A stretch of DNA of 64,000 nt, from positions 12,688,059 to 12,752,058 of the forward strand of contig NW_004955433.1 of assembly GCF_000276665.1 (NCBI RefSeq), read 5' to 3'. A model generated the notes under the pieces. That model made no database searches and was not told the DNA's origin. It saw only the letters and a program-made list of their open reading frames with translations. The stretch comes from Chinchilla lanigera (Eukaryota > Chordata > Mammalia > Rodentia > Chinchillidae). Both the position numbers and the translations under genes were made by a program. Of the stretch, positions 54,580 through 64,000 are shown piece after piece (within the stretch, counting starts at the first letter, position 1; every line of letters begins with the position of its first letter).

Positions 54580-56103
54580 CAAAGTCAACACCCAGAAATC
54601 GATAACATTCCTATCCACAAAAAGCAAACAGACTGAGAGAGAAATTAAGGAAACCATATCTTTCACAATAACATCCAAGAAATTGAAATATTTAGGAATC
54701 AATCTAGCAAAAGAAGTAAAAGATCTCTTCAATGAAAACTACAGTACTCTGTAAAAAGAAATCGAAGATTTTAGTAAATGGAAAAATATTCCTTGCTCAT
54801 GGATAGGAAGAACCAACATTGTGAAAATGGCCACACTCCCAAAACTGCTGTACAGATTCAATGCAATTCCCATTCAACTACCATTAGCATACCTCACAGA
54901 TCTCGAGAAAACATGCCTTAAATTCATCTGGAACCAGAAGAGACCCAGAATAGCAAAAGCAGTCCTGGGCAACAAGGACAAGTCAGGTGGAATAACAATC
55001 CCTGACCTGAAATTATACTATAAAGCTACGGTCATAAAATCAACCTGGTACTGGCTAAAAAACAGGCCTGAGGATCAATGGAACAGACTGGAAGAAACAG
55101 CCACAACCAAAAACACACTCAGTCACCTAATCTTTGATAAAGGGGCCAAACAAATTCACTAGAAAAATGATAGCCTCTTTAATAAATGGTGCTGGAAAAA
55201 TTGGCTTAATACCTGCCAAAGACTGAAAATAGAACCAAGCCTATCACCATGAACCAAACTCAAGTCAAAATGGTTCACAAATCTCAATATTAAACCAGAA
55301 ACACTAAATCTTTTGGAAGAGAAAGTAGGTAAAAACCTTGAAGACATAGGGGTAGGCAGAGAGCTCATGAACAAAAACCAAACTGCATGTGAAACACTTG
55401 AAAGAATCAACAACTGGGATCTCACCCTGCTGAAAAGTTTCTGCACATCTAAAGAAATCACCAGCAGAGTCAAAAGAAAACCCACAAACTTGGAAAAAAA
55501 TTTTAGCTGATTGTCCCTCAGACAAAGGGCTTCTATCTAGAACATATAAAGAATTTAAAAATATCAGCCCCCCCAAATTCAAAGACCCAGTCCAAAAATG
55601 GGCAGCTGAGATGAATACACACTTCTCAGACAAGGAGATACAAATGGCAAATAAATATATGAGAAAATGTTCAATTAGTCATTCGAGAAATGCAAATTAA
55701 AACAACACTGAGATTCCACCTTACCCCAGTAAGAATGGCTAGCATTAAGAATTCAACCAACAACAAATGCTGGCGAGGTTGTGGAGAAATAAGAACCCTT
55801 CTCCACTGCTGGTGGGAATGCAGACTGGTGAAACCCCTGTGGAAATCAGTTTGGAGATTCCTCAGAAAACTAGGTCTAGTGGTCCCATTCAACCCAGCTA
55901 TCCCCCTGCTGGGTATTTTCCCAGAAAATCTAAAAACATCATATCACAGCGATATATGTACACCTATGTTCATAGCAGCACAATTTGTAATTGCTAAGTT
56001 GTGGAAGCAACCCAAATGTCCACCCACCGAGGACTGGATAAGAAAATTGTGGTACTTTTATATAATGGAGTATTACACAGCTATAAAGAAAGATAAACTC
56101 TAG
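54580..56103 (+). pseudogene. L1 ORF2 C-terminal segment
   Basis: The plus-strand frame at 54821-55162 begins '[20 protein letters not shown]' (RT thumb and beyond). The frame at 55690-56103 holds the cysteine-histidine motif CX3CX7HCX3C at 55768-55821 and the typical L1 end '[12 protein letters not shown]'. At least two frame changes and several stops separate them. Function is lost. Confidence 0.88.
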
Positions 56104-56598
56104 GCTTTTATAGGTAAATGGTCCCAAGTAGAGACCATACTCATAAGTGAAATAAATGAGACACGCATGTGCAAACACTGCATTGTGTCACTAGTGTAAA
56201 GCCTGAAAGAGTTAATTTAAACTCAGAGGTATAATAGACATTGTGAAATGATAGGAAAATGCTCAAGGGTAAAGAGCAACTGGGATGTGGGAAAAGAGAA
56301 GGGAAAGAAAGAAAAATTTTGTATGTATGTGTATACAGGGTAGCTAACATAGTTGATCTACTGTCTTCTATTTCTTTGCTGAAAGAAACTGTCAATGAGT
56401 GCTTGACTGATCAATATTGCATGTCTCTATCTTCATGAGAAACCACTTTGAAGATATCAATATGTAATACAACAAGCATTGTTAATTTCCTACCACTTTG
56501 TTTGTAACTCTGTATTGTCTGTACTGTTCTTTTGTTATTTTGTAAAAGGTTATCTATTAATGTTTTCCTCTTTTTATTTTTAAAATAAAAAAAAAAAG
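56104..56598 (+). other. L1 3' UTR and A-rich tail
   Basis: About 480 bp of 3' UTR with 'ctttgaagatatcaatatg' and 'cattgttaatttcctaccac', then an 'aaaataaaa' tail to 56597. It shares these blocks with 13346-13594. Confidence 0.8.
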
Positions 56599-56612
56599 AT
56601 AAATGTACTTCT

Positions 56613-56724
56613 TACCTCTCCACACAGACAGTGGAGGATGATCAGGAGATGAGAAGCAGGGGTCCACAGGGTCGCAATGGCAGGTTCAGGGAGGATGGAG
56701 CATGTTCAAAGCTGCAGCTGCTGA
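56613..56724. other. Unique sequence
   Basis: Nothing recognised. Confidence 0.35.
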
Positions 56725-56890
56725 TGGTACTAATAATTGCTGCTTGCTGGGCACCCACTTCACAGGTCCTCTGCCGGACACTTCATGTGCATTTGCTCTC
56801 ATAATCACTACAGTGACCTGTGAGGCAGAAAGTATGACACCATTTTAGAGAGGAAAGATCTAAGTCGCAGAGAGCATACAATGCCAAGGG
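56725..56890 (-). repeat. MIR SINE fragment
   Basis: Reverse MIR: 'gctgggcacccacttcacag', 'ctctcataatcactacagtg', 'acaccattttagagaggaaa'. Confidence 0.6.
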
Positions 56891-57656
56891 CCCTAGCACT
56901 CAGCTTATGAGAGGCAATGCCATGACAAATCCACTGATGGGTCCACTTCGGAAGCCTGGTCTGACTGCATCAGGGACAGATGGGCCCAGTCACTGTGTGC
57001 TGCAGCACCAGGACATGATCACAGCAGCTGAGCCCAGAGCAAGGCTATCTTGGGCCATCCCTCACACCCAGCCACTCGGCCTCCCTGCTGTCTCCAGGAT
57101 ACCCAGAGCCCTGGGGTATCGCCACTGACTGCAGCCACCTTTCTTGACCCTTTTGGAGGGACAGCACCCCTGACTCAGCATGTGGGATTTAGGAAGGGAC
57201 TCAGTTGACCTAATCAAGGGGTTCGGGTCTCTGAAGAGTCCCCAAGCCTGAACCACCAGGCAGGTGCAGGGACTAACCCAGGCAGGCAGTGTGGTGCCTT
57301 CCCCAAACCTGTGCAAGCTGCCCCTGGAGAGGGTCCAAGCCCTCAGGAGTCCAGAGACAATTTGAGTGTCCCTTGATGGGTCACACCAATGTGTAACAAA
57401 TCCCTAGGCAGGAAAACCTTGTGGGCAGGTTTAACCCAGCATTTCCTGAACTCAGGTACATCCAGAACCCTTTCATCATTTAGAATAGAGGTTGCTGATA
57501 GAAGTGCTGGTAAGCGCTGGCAACAGATGATGCCCTGAGCCAAGTATATGGAGGTCTGGCTGTGCCTTGCCATGGACTTTGCATCTATTAAAAATATGCC
57601 CTCAGTGAGTCCCACTGTCTCTCTGTGCCTCAGTTTTCCACTGGAAGATAGGAGGA
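56891..57656. other. Unique sequence, no gene seen
   Basis: Short open frames only, with no domains. Confidence 0.4.
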
Positions 57657-58020
57657 TGTCTTAGTGTGTTTTCCACTGCTATAGCAAAACACCCAGGACT
57701 GGGGAATTTATAAGGAATAGAAGTTTATTTGACTTGTGGTTCTAAATCCAAGAGCATTGTGCTGGCATGTGGTGAGAACTTTCATTCTGCACCATAAAGT
57801 GACACAGAGCATCAAATCCCAAGACAGAGCAAGCTGCCAGCTCAAGTCTTCCTTCCTCTTCTTATACAGCCCTTAATGCCATCACAGGTGTCCCAACCTC
57901 ATGAGGTCATCTAATTCTAATTACTCCCAGCGGCCCCCACCTCCTAATGCCATCAACATGTGACTTCAGAAGTTCAACTTCCAACAGATGAACTTTGAAG
58001 GACACACTGACACCACAGCA
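57657..58020 (-). mobile_element. MaLR-like (MST-type) solo LTR, reverse
   Basis: The left end is 'tgtcttagtgtgttttccac' with 'caggactggggaatttataa'. The right end is 'aaggacacactgacaccaca'. The 'ccccacctcctaatgccatc' block sits near the right. About 364 bp. Confidence 0.75.
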
Positions 58021-59094
58021 TCAGCTTTTCCCACAACAGCACTTCCTGGGAGCATGGATGTAATGTCCATGTGGTCAATTTTTGTTTAAGTACTCATATA
58101 TATGTTTGAATATGTACTTAGAAAAAATATACCCATCACATAATAGCTGTGATCTCACAGACAAAATCAAATTATATTTTACAGTAAATGTAACTGAGTA
58201 AAAACATGGGATCTGTTTAGAGAAACACATTCAAGGAGCTAATACAGTAATCTGGACGCTGCAGTAGTGAGTAAATGACTCAGTTCTAGGACATCACTGC
58301 CCTCAACAAACTCTGGAACCCTACCTGCTCTCTATTTGCGTGGATGTTAATTAGTTCACTAGCAGGTATGCGTGGGACCGTTTCCTTTCGCTGAATTTCA
58401 CAGTTTCTCTTCTACCTTGCCCTGGGAGCCCTTCCCAAAGGCCTCCTCAGCAAGGGCAGCGGTGTGGAGGCACCGGCTAGTGTGGGAGCTCTGGGCCAGA
58501 GCCAGGCAGGTGGAGCCCTTGCATGGCTGCCACTTCCTACCTGGTTCTAGCTTTGTGTCTCCATTTGCAAAGAGCACACAATCACAACCCCACCTTCTAG
58601 CAAGGGTCCAAGAGCATGCGTACTCATGAGAACTTCACACACTGTGATGGGTGAGGAAGGGTGGGGCAGACACAAAGGCTTAAGTCAATCACTTGGCCTA
58701 GTCAAGACTTTAAAGTCAGCACAGGCACCCTGAGACTGGTGAGTGTGTCCACACCTCCACTGAGGAGCTTGTTCCTGTGCTTTGCTGGGGCTGGGCGTGG
58801 GCTGGTTTCCCGGAAAGCTTACCTCTAGGCCCTCACATCTCCTTTGGAGGCCAGATTCTGCACAGAAGAAAGGCTCCGCGTGCTCATTCTCCCTATGACT
58901 GAGGCTAGGACATCAGATGTTTCTTCTTCCCACATCACAGCATTCTAGAGGATGGACCTGGAAGCTGAGAGGTCAGCCTCCTCAGTGTTTGCCTGATCAA
59001 TGGTAGTCATGGAGTTGGTAAGGAGAGACGGCTGGTAAGGCAGCAAAGGAAAGGGTGAAGGAAGTAGGGCTAGCTTATAAATAATCGCCATTAT
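58021..59094. other. Unique sequence, no gene seen
   Basis: No gene or repeat recognised. Confidence 0.4.
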
Positions 59095-59250
59095 AATGTT
59101 TAATATTTACTGAATGGATTCTAGGTGCCAAGTACTTTGTGCTGCTATCTAATTCTTTGTTTAATTTGCACAGCTCCATATTTTGCTAAGAAATGAGGTC
59201 TCTAGTGGATAAAATAACTTGCTAAAAAGACTGCATAGCAAGTAAGTAGT
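59095..59250 (-). repeat. MIR SINE fragment
   Basis: Reverse MIR: 'taatatttactgaatggatt', 'ctaggtgccaagtactttgt', 'aaataacttgctaaaaagac'. Confidence 0.6.
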
Positions 59251-59254
59251 TGTC

Positions 59255-59570
59255 TCAGTCAGTTACTGCTAGATAACAAACAGCCTCAATGTTCTAGGGC
59301 ATGGTCACAGTTCAGCTAATCCCATAAGACTTGGCTGGGCTTGAATCCAGCATTTGGTTCAAGGATGATCCACATGCATCTTTTTCTGAGGCCAGTAGTT
59401 ACTCTAGGTGTGTTCCCATGGCAGAGACAGAAAAAAAGACAGCCCAATCATGTAAGTACATTTCAAGCCTCTGCTTGAGTTACGATGGCTAGAATTCCGT
59501 TGGCCAAAGCAAATCACATGGCTAGGCCCCAAATCAAAGGCAGGTGGGGTACTTCAGTCCATTAAGATGG
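59255..59570. repeat. Old interspersed repeat, family uncertain
   Basis: The blocks 'gttactgctagataacaaac', 'cataagacttggctgggctt' and 'caaatcacatggctaggccc' recur in old mammalian LTR-type repeats. I cannot name the family or its strand. Confidence 0.4.
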
Positions 59571-60219
59571 TGGAGGGGATACTTGTTAGTGTCAGAGACC
59601 TCAGCTACCACAATGATAAAACCAGAATTCAAATCATGATTTTGGTCATGACTTTCCCCCATATTCACTGCCAGATTGTACCAAGTGGGCAGTTGCCATG
59701 GTCTGAGACAGTCCATGCTTTCAGCCCTAACTCACAGCATGTGCTCAGGGCTGAGCATACTCCGCAGACATATTCTCAGTCTTGAACCCTTCAATTGGAT
59801 CTATTCCTTCACTGAAGCCGCGTGCAGACAACCCTCGTGTGTACAACCCTATGATGCTGTAGCCTCTCCCATCCTGCTTCAGCTTATACTTCTACTTTAT
59901 TAGACAAGGCTCCAACTTTATGGAGATTCCACACACCCCCACACACAGGAAGCGGACTTCCCTGGTTTGTCGCAGCAAGTTGTCATGTATGGTTGTACCA
60001 GATGTACACAAAAGCTCCCAGCTGGGGGCTAAAATCCAGCCATACAGTACATAACTTGGGACTACATCCACCCAGAGGAAGGAGCACCTTCTCTTCACAC
60101 AAGCTTCACGGCCAGCCAAGCCATGTCATAGCTATGCTTAGTGGCCTGGGGTGGCATCTGAAACTGCTCACCAAAATGCTATGCAAGGTAGGGTTAGCCA
60201 AAATGCAGCAGGGTTTTAG
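59571..60219. other. Unique sequence, no gene seen
   Basis: A 151-codon plus frame (59993-60448) has no domain and crosses a MIR fragment. Confidence 0.35.
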
Positions 60220-60310
60220 AAGACTCAGATTCAAGTCCTGGTTTGTACAAGGTCTGAGACCTAGAAAAAGCAGCATTACCTGGCTTAGCTGCCTCAGTTT
60301 CCTTGAAGGG
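60220..60310 (+). repeat. MIR SINE fragment
   Basis: Forward MIR: 'gattcaagtcctggtttgta' and 'agctgcctcagtttccttga'. Confidence 0.55.
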
Positions 60311-61479
60311 CTTTCCAGTCCTCACAGCGAGGCTGGGTTTACACTGTGGGACCCTTGGCCTACAGCAGAAGAGGAAGGAAGGAGAACTTCAGCCACCCTG
60401 ACTTTGAAGATAAAACCCCACCAAAAGGCAGTGAAATTGTTTTCCTGACCTAAAAATGATATTTGATTTAGACCCACTCTCAGAGAACTCAGATTCAACA
60501 GCAGGATGGAGGTGGGGCTGAGAATTGGGGGGCACAAGGGTAAAGCGAGGTTTGTTTCCAAGGAAGCCTGGGTGATGCTTTCTCACCCCTGGTGCTGCTG
60601 CTGCTGGAGACAATTCAAGAGCATTGTTTATTCATCATCAGAGTTTCTTGGACTCTGAGTTCAAAGGTTTGATTTCCCTCCTCACTCATACATTCTCCCT
60701 CTCTCTTATCCTCTTCCTGATACTTGTTACAGCTGCGTTTTTCAAGCCACTTACTGTCTGGAGGGTAAGTGGAGTGACGCAGCTCATAATGTGCGAATAA
60801 ATGGGAATGAAGCTTGTCAGCTCGAGTGGAATGAATTACTGTCCCGGTGAAAGGCAGTGATGGGGAGCAGCTGCCCGGGGAGCCGGGGAGGGCACAGGCA
60901 GGTATGCACCGAGTGGCCGCAATAACACTTACTATGATTTATCAAGGAGCACTTGAAAGAGCCTTGGAGGTGTTAAATAGGCATGAAAAGAGGCTTCAAG
61001 GCACTTGGGCCCTGGCAGAGCAGAGTGATTAGTGGGCTCACAAGCCTGACCCTGTGTGTAACTTCCTTCCCGAAGAGCGAAGGCGAAATCTTCAAAGGCA
61101 CTCCAGAGAGATGGCCAAGTGGCAGCGGGTCCAGGGGTGGGGACTTGGAGCCAAGACGTTTCCTAGGATGAGGTAAGCAAGCAGGCAGCTTGAGGACCCA
61201 AGTGAGAGGGGGACACAGAGGATGCAGGGAGTATTGAGCTGGCAGAGGTGAGGACAGATGGGGAGAGTGAGGGGACTCGGTCAAGGGTACCTACAAAGTG
61301 GCCTCACCAGCGCTCCGGGCTGCTCACTGGGACCACACAGCACACATCCAGAAAATTCTCCCTGAACCAGGTTTTCTCCCCCATTCGCTCGGCACAGAGC
61401 CTAAAATGACCCTATCAGACACGATACATGTAGAGTAAGCAATGTTCTATCTCAGCATGGTTGTTAAAATAAGAATCCC
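60311..61479. other. Unique sequence with a possible conserved element
   Basis: No gene seen. 60740-60990 is repeat-free with many retained CpG sites and a CRE-like tgacgca (60774-60780). Confidence 0.35.
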
Positions 61480-61678
61480 AGCTGAGCGTGGTAGCAACAT
61501 GCCAGGAATCTCGGCACCCTGTGAGGCTGAGGCAGGAGGATCACAAGTTCCAGCCCAGGCTGGACAACCTAGTGACTTGGCAAGATAAGATCTTGTCTCA
61601 AAAAGCCAAAAAAATTAATGAAGTGCTTGGCATGTAGCTCAATGCAAAGGCCTTGGTTATTTGAGGCCCACAGTACCT
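61480..61678 (+). mobile_element. B1-dID composite SINE
   Basis: The B1 half has 'gaggctgaggcaggaggatc'. The dID half is worn: 'gcttggcatgtagctcaatg' and 'gaggcccacagtacctc'. It ends in an AAT microsatellite. Older than the other B1-dID copies by appearance. Confidence 0.82.
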
Positions 61679-61701
61679 CAAATAATAATAATAATAATAA
61701 C
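61679..61701 (+). repeat. (AAT)n microsatellite
   Basis: About seven aat units in the tail of the B1-dID. Confidence 0.9.
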
Positions 61702-61877
61702 AATACGAATAATTCCTGGGAGAGGTACAACACAGTCACGGAGGCCACACACAATTGAATCTAAGGGCTGACCAGGACAAAGCCGTAACCCTTTCCCCTT
61801 CCCAGCTCCTCCAGTGAAGGATATGTCCAAGTGGGCTCCTCAGACACTGCACAATGCTTTATGAGGGGAGGGAGAAG

Positions 61878-62000
61878 TCATCCTGTGTGTTTTGAGATGT
61901 TGCCAGCATCCTTGGTCTCTACCACTTAAATGCCAGCAGCACTCATCCCTCTGTAGTCATTACAATCAAAGTGTTTCCAGACATTGCTAAATATGAGAAG
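61878..62000 (+). mobile_element. hAT-Charlie-type MITE fragment
   Basis: Has 'catcctgtgtgttttgagat', 'gccagcatccttggtctcta', 'ccacttaaatgccagcagca' and 'agtgtttccagacattgcta'. This matches the inner part of a common non-autonomous Charlie family. The exact MER name is uncertain and the ends are missing. Confidence 0.7.
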
Positions 62001-62107
62001 CCTGGACTCATTTTGTTTTTTAAACTGCAGATTTGGACTCCATATAGTGCCTATGACCTACCTGAACCCTGAACATTATGGTTCTGCTGATCCCCCTCCT
62101 CCCCACT

Positions 62108-62480
62108 TGATATGGGTGGAGTAAGCACATCCGCCATTTATATGTTGAAGTCCCATCTTCAAATCCCTCTGAATGTGACCTTGTTTGGAGAGAAGCCTTA
62201 CACAGGCCATCAAGTTAACACGATGTCATCAGAACAGATCTTAGGCCAACATGACTGGTGTCTTACAAAAAGAGAAAATAGAGTCACAGGGCCAGATGTG
62301 CATGCAGGTCAACTGCCAGGTGAAGATGAAGGCAAAGATGGGAAACACCAAGTTTGGCAGCAAATCACCAGATGCTGTCTGTAACCCACCCTATCAAGAC
62401 CTTGACCTCAGACTACTCACCTCCAGAACTGTGAGACAATGATGTCTGAGTGTTTAAACTGCCCAGGCTGTGGAACTTCC
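62108..62480 (+). mobile_element. MLT1-like MaLR LTR
   Basis: Has 'catttatatgttgaagtccc', 'ctgaatgtgaccttgtttgg', 'caagaccttgacctcagact' and 'cctccagaactgtgagacaa'. The ends are approximate. A 90-codon frame within it is not a gene. Confidence 0.65.
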
Positions 62481-62625
62481 TTCCAGCAATGCTCAAAAAT
62501 ACACCACTCATCATTTTTTTCTTACTTTTATACTTCAGGTTAGTAACGTGTACATTCTCTTCTATACCCATAACTCACAAGATTCTTTAGTTATCTGAAA
62601 TGGGGTAATACTCCACTGTCTTTTT

Positions 62626-62781
62626 TTTTTTCTTTTTGTCTTCTTGAGACAGGGTCTCGCTATACAGTTCAAGCTGGACTTGAGCTCACTTTGTAGCCCA
62701 GGCTGGTCTTGAACTTGCAATGATCCTCCTGCCTCAGCCTCCCAAGTGCTAGGATTACATCTGTGTGCCTCCACCCGTAGC
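62626..62781 (-). mobile_element. B1 SINE, antisense
   Basis: A T-rich start, 'gagacagggtctcgctatac', an internal duplication, and 'gtgctaggattacatctgtg'. Likely target duplication with changes: ctccactgtcttttt (62611-62625) and ctccattgtcctttt (62782-62796). Confidence 0.88.
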
Positions 62782-62797
62782 CTCCATTGTCCTTTTT

Positions 62798-64000
62798 ATT
62801 ACACTTTTCACTCCAGATTTCTCAGGTTCATCTCTAGTGTGGCTGGATTTCATGAAGGGCTTCTTTCATCTTGTTTTTTCCCAAGAAGGATCTTGCTGGC
62901 CTTATATAACGTGTGATCTTGCGGATGTGTGCTGGCATTATACTTAATGGGCTCTGTGGCCGGGGACAAGGTTTAAGGGCATACATGTTATTATCAGAAC
63001 ATCAAGAACATTGCTCCATTGTCCAGCAAATTGGAAATTGCTGTGGATAAGTTTGAGACTGGCCTAGGTTTTCTTCTTGTACTTGGCTTTCTTATCCCAA
63101 CGGTCATCACGCTAGGTGCCCGTATGATCATATAATTTTTTTTCTTTGATCTTTTTCTTGGAAGTTTAAGAGCCTCAGAAAGATAGGTCTTTTATCTATA
63201 TAATTTTTTCTGTGTCCATAAATATATATTTAGGGTCTTTACTTCACAGATGTTTTCTTGACTATTTTGGGGCATTTATTTCCATTCTATTTGTTCTGTT
63301 TTTTTTCCCCAAATCTACCATTTATGTATATGCTTGACCTTTTCCACATCTATCATCTTCTCTCGATTTTACAGTAATATTTCCTACTCTCTGGCACTTT
63401 AAAATGACTTCTATGGTTTGCTCTACTCTCTTTGTTGTATCCCTGGCTGAGTTTCTGACCATGTTTATTCTTTTTAGTTGTTACTGCTGTTAGTTATTCT
63501 CTTTAGTTGTTGCATTCGATGCTGTAAAGCTTCTTCTTCTCATCTCTTTCTTTCCTGAGCTTTGCTAGCTTGCTTTTCATCAGCTGAGTTCTTTTCGTAG
63601 AAAGACCATATCACCTGTCACTTCCTGGAGTCTATGTATAACCATTGGTCCAACTCGTACTCTGTCACAGTGGATCGTTCTCCTGGTGTATACTCATCAG
63701 CTGCTTTTGCTAACCTTTGCTTCTCTTTTTCGGTTATTTTCAGTGTGAAGCATGTGCCCATAAAGACTCCTCTGACTGTTCCTCTTTCGATAGGGACAGC
63801 TGTTGTCTAGGGAAGGTATGGGGGGCATGAGGAGGGGTCACAGAGGACACTGAAGAAACTCATACTTAATTCAGAGTTGTAGTCTCAGGTACTAACTGCA
63901 TTTCCTATGCTCAAGGACATGTGGCTGCTCACTTTGGCATGCTGGAGAAGCCAACAAGCCCCTGTCCCAGGGCCTCTGGGAGGAACCCAAGGCTCACCTT
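62798..64000. other. T-rich then unique sequence
   Basis: 63100-63560 is T-rich on plus and could be a worn antisense LINE, but I recognise no motif. The remainder is unique. No gene seen before the window end. Confidence 0.35.

Larger units (their letters stand above)
53674..56598 (+). mobile_element. 5'-inverted (twin-primed) L1 LINE
   Basis: A 2.9-kb L1 insertion flanked by identical 14-bp repeats ataaatgtacttct (53660-53673 and 56599-56612). 53674-54579 is L1 in minus orientation. 54580-56598 is L1 in plus orientation, ending in a 3' UTR and A-rich tail. The junction pieces share 17 bp in inverted order (53671-53687 versus 54580-54596), both covering the 'KVNTQK' codons of ORF2. This is the hallmark of twin-primed reverse transcription. 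Confidence 0.95.

Noticed and set aside
54331..54732. 133-codon minus-strand frame as one protein
   Set aside because: It crosses the L1 inversion junction at 54579. The first half is antisense shadow and only the second half is L1 ORF2.
59993..60448. 151-codon plus-strand open frame
   Set aside because: It overlaps a MIR fragment and has no domain.

Overview
This window looks like a non-coding (intergenic or deep intronic) stretch of a placental mammal genome, most likely a non-murid rodent. The rodent call rests on tRNA-Ala-derived ID SINEs (7565, 10351, 13929), B1 SINEs with the rodent internal duplication (38171), and composite B1-dID dimers (50006, 53395, 61480). No B2 or B4 element was recognised, which argues against mouse or rat. 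The exact species cannot be fixed by eye. I found no convincing host protein-coding exon, tRNA, rRNA, CRISPR array or prokaryotic feature. The long open frames are L1 remnants, low-complexity tracts, repeat read-through or chance.

Layout. 1-5.2 kb: mostly unique sequence with MIR fragments and two MaLR-type LTRs, one with a perfect 5-bp target duplication inside a MIR. 5.2-6.0 kb: a reverse LTR split by a forward LTR. 6.0-9.0 kb: an AT-rich, repeat-poor block holding one young ID element and ending in a 218-nt pure-purine tract. 9.2-11.3 kb: an LTR-like block, an ID element and a hexanucleotide array. 11.3-20.3 kb: a nested complex. Two related repeat units flank a small hAT-like DNA transposon, which was split by a nearly full-length antisense L1. 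That L1 in turn received an L1 3' end, an ID element and an LTR.

20.3-40.3 kb: mainly unique sequence with MER5A, MIR, B1, four or more solo MaLR LTRs and ATG and GT microsatellites. 40.3-41.4 kb: an old reverse MLT1-like LTR interrupted by two younger forward LTRs. 42-53 kb: MIRs, LTRs, a B1-dID and several repeat-free blocks that could be conserved non-coding elements. 53.66-56.6 kb: a 5'-inverted (twin-primed) L1 with a 14-bp target duplication. 56.6-64 kb: unique sequence, MIRs, an LTR, a B1-dID, a hAT fragment, an MLT1-like LTR and an antisense B1.

The value of the window is as a stratigraphic record. Who interrupts whom gives relative ages for MIR/MLT1, the hAT element, L1, MaLR LTRs and SINEs. 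Functional candidates are limited to unverified conserved-element guesses. Family names were assigned from remembered consensus features, not a database search.
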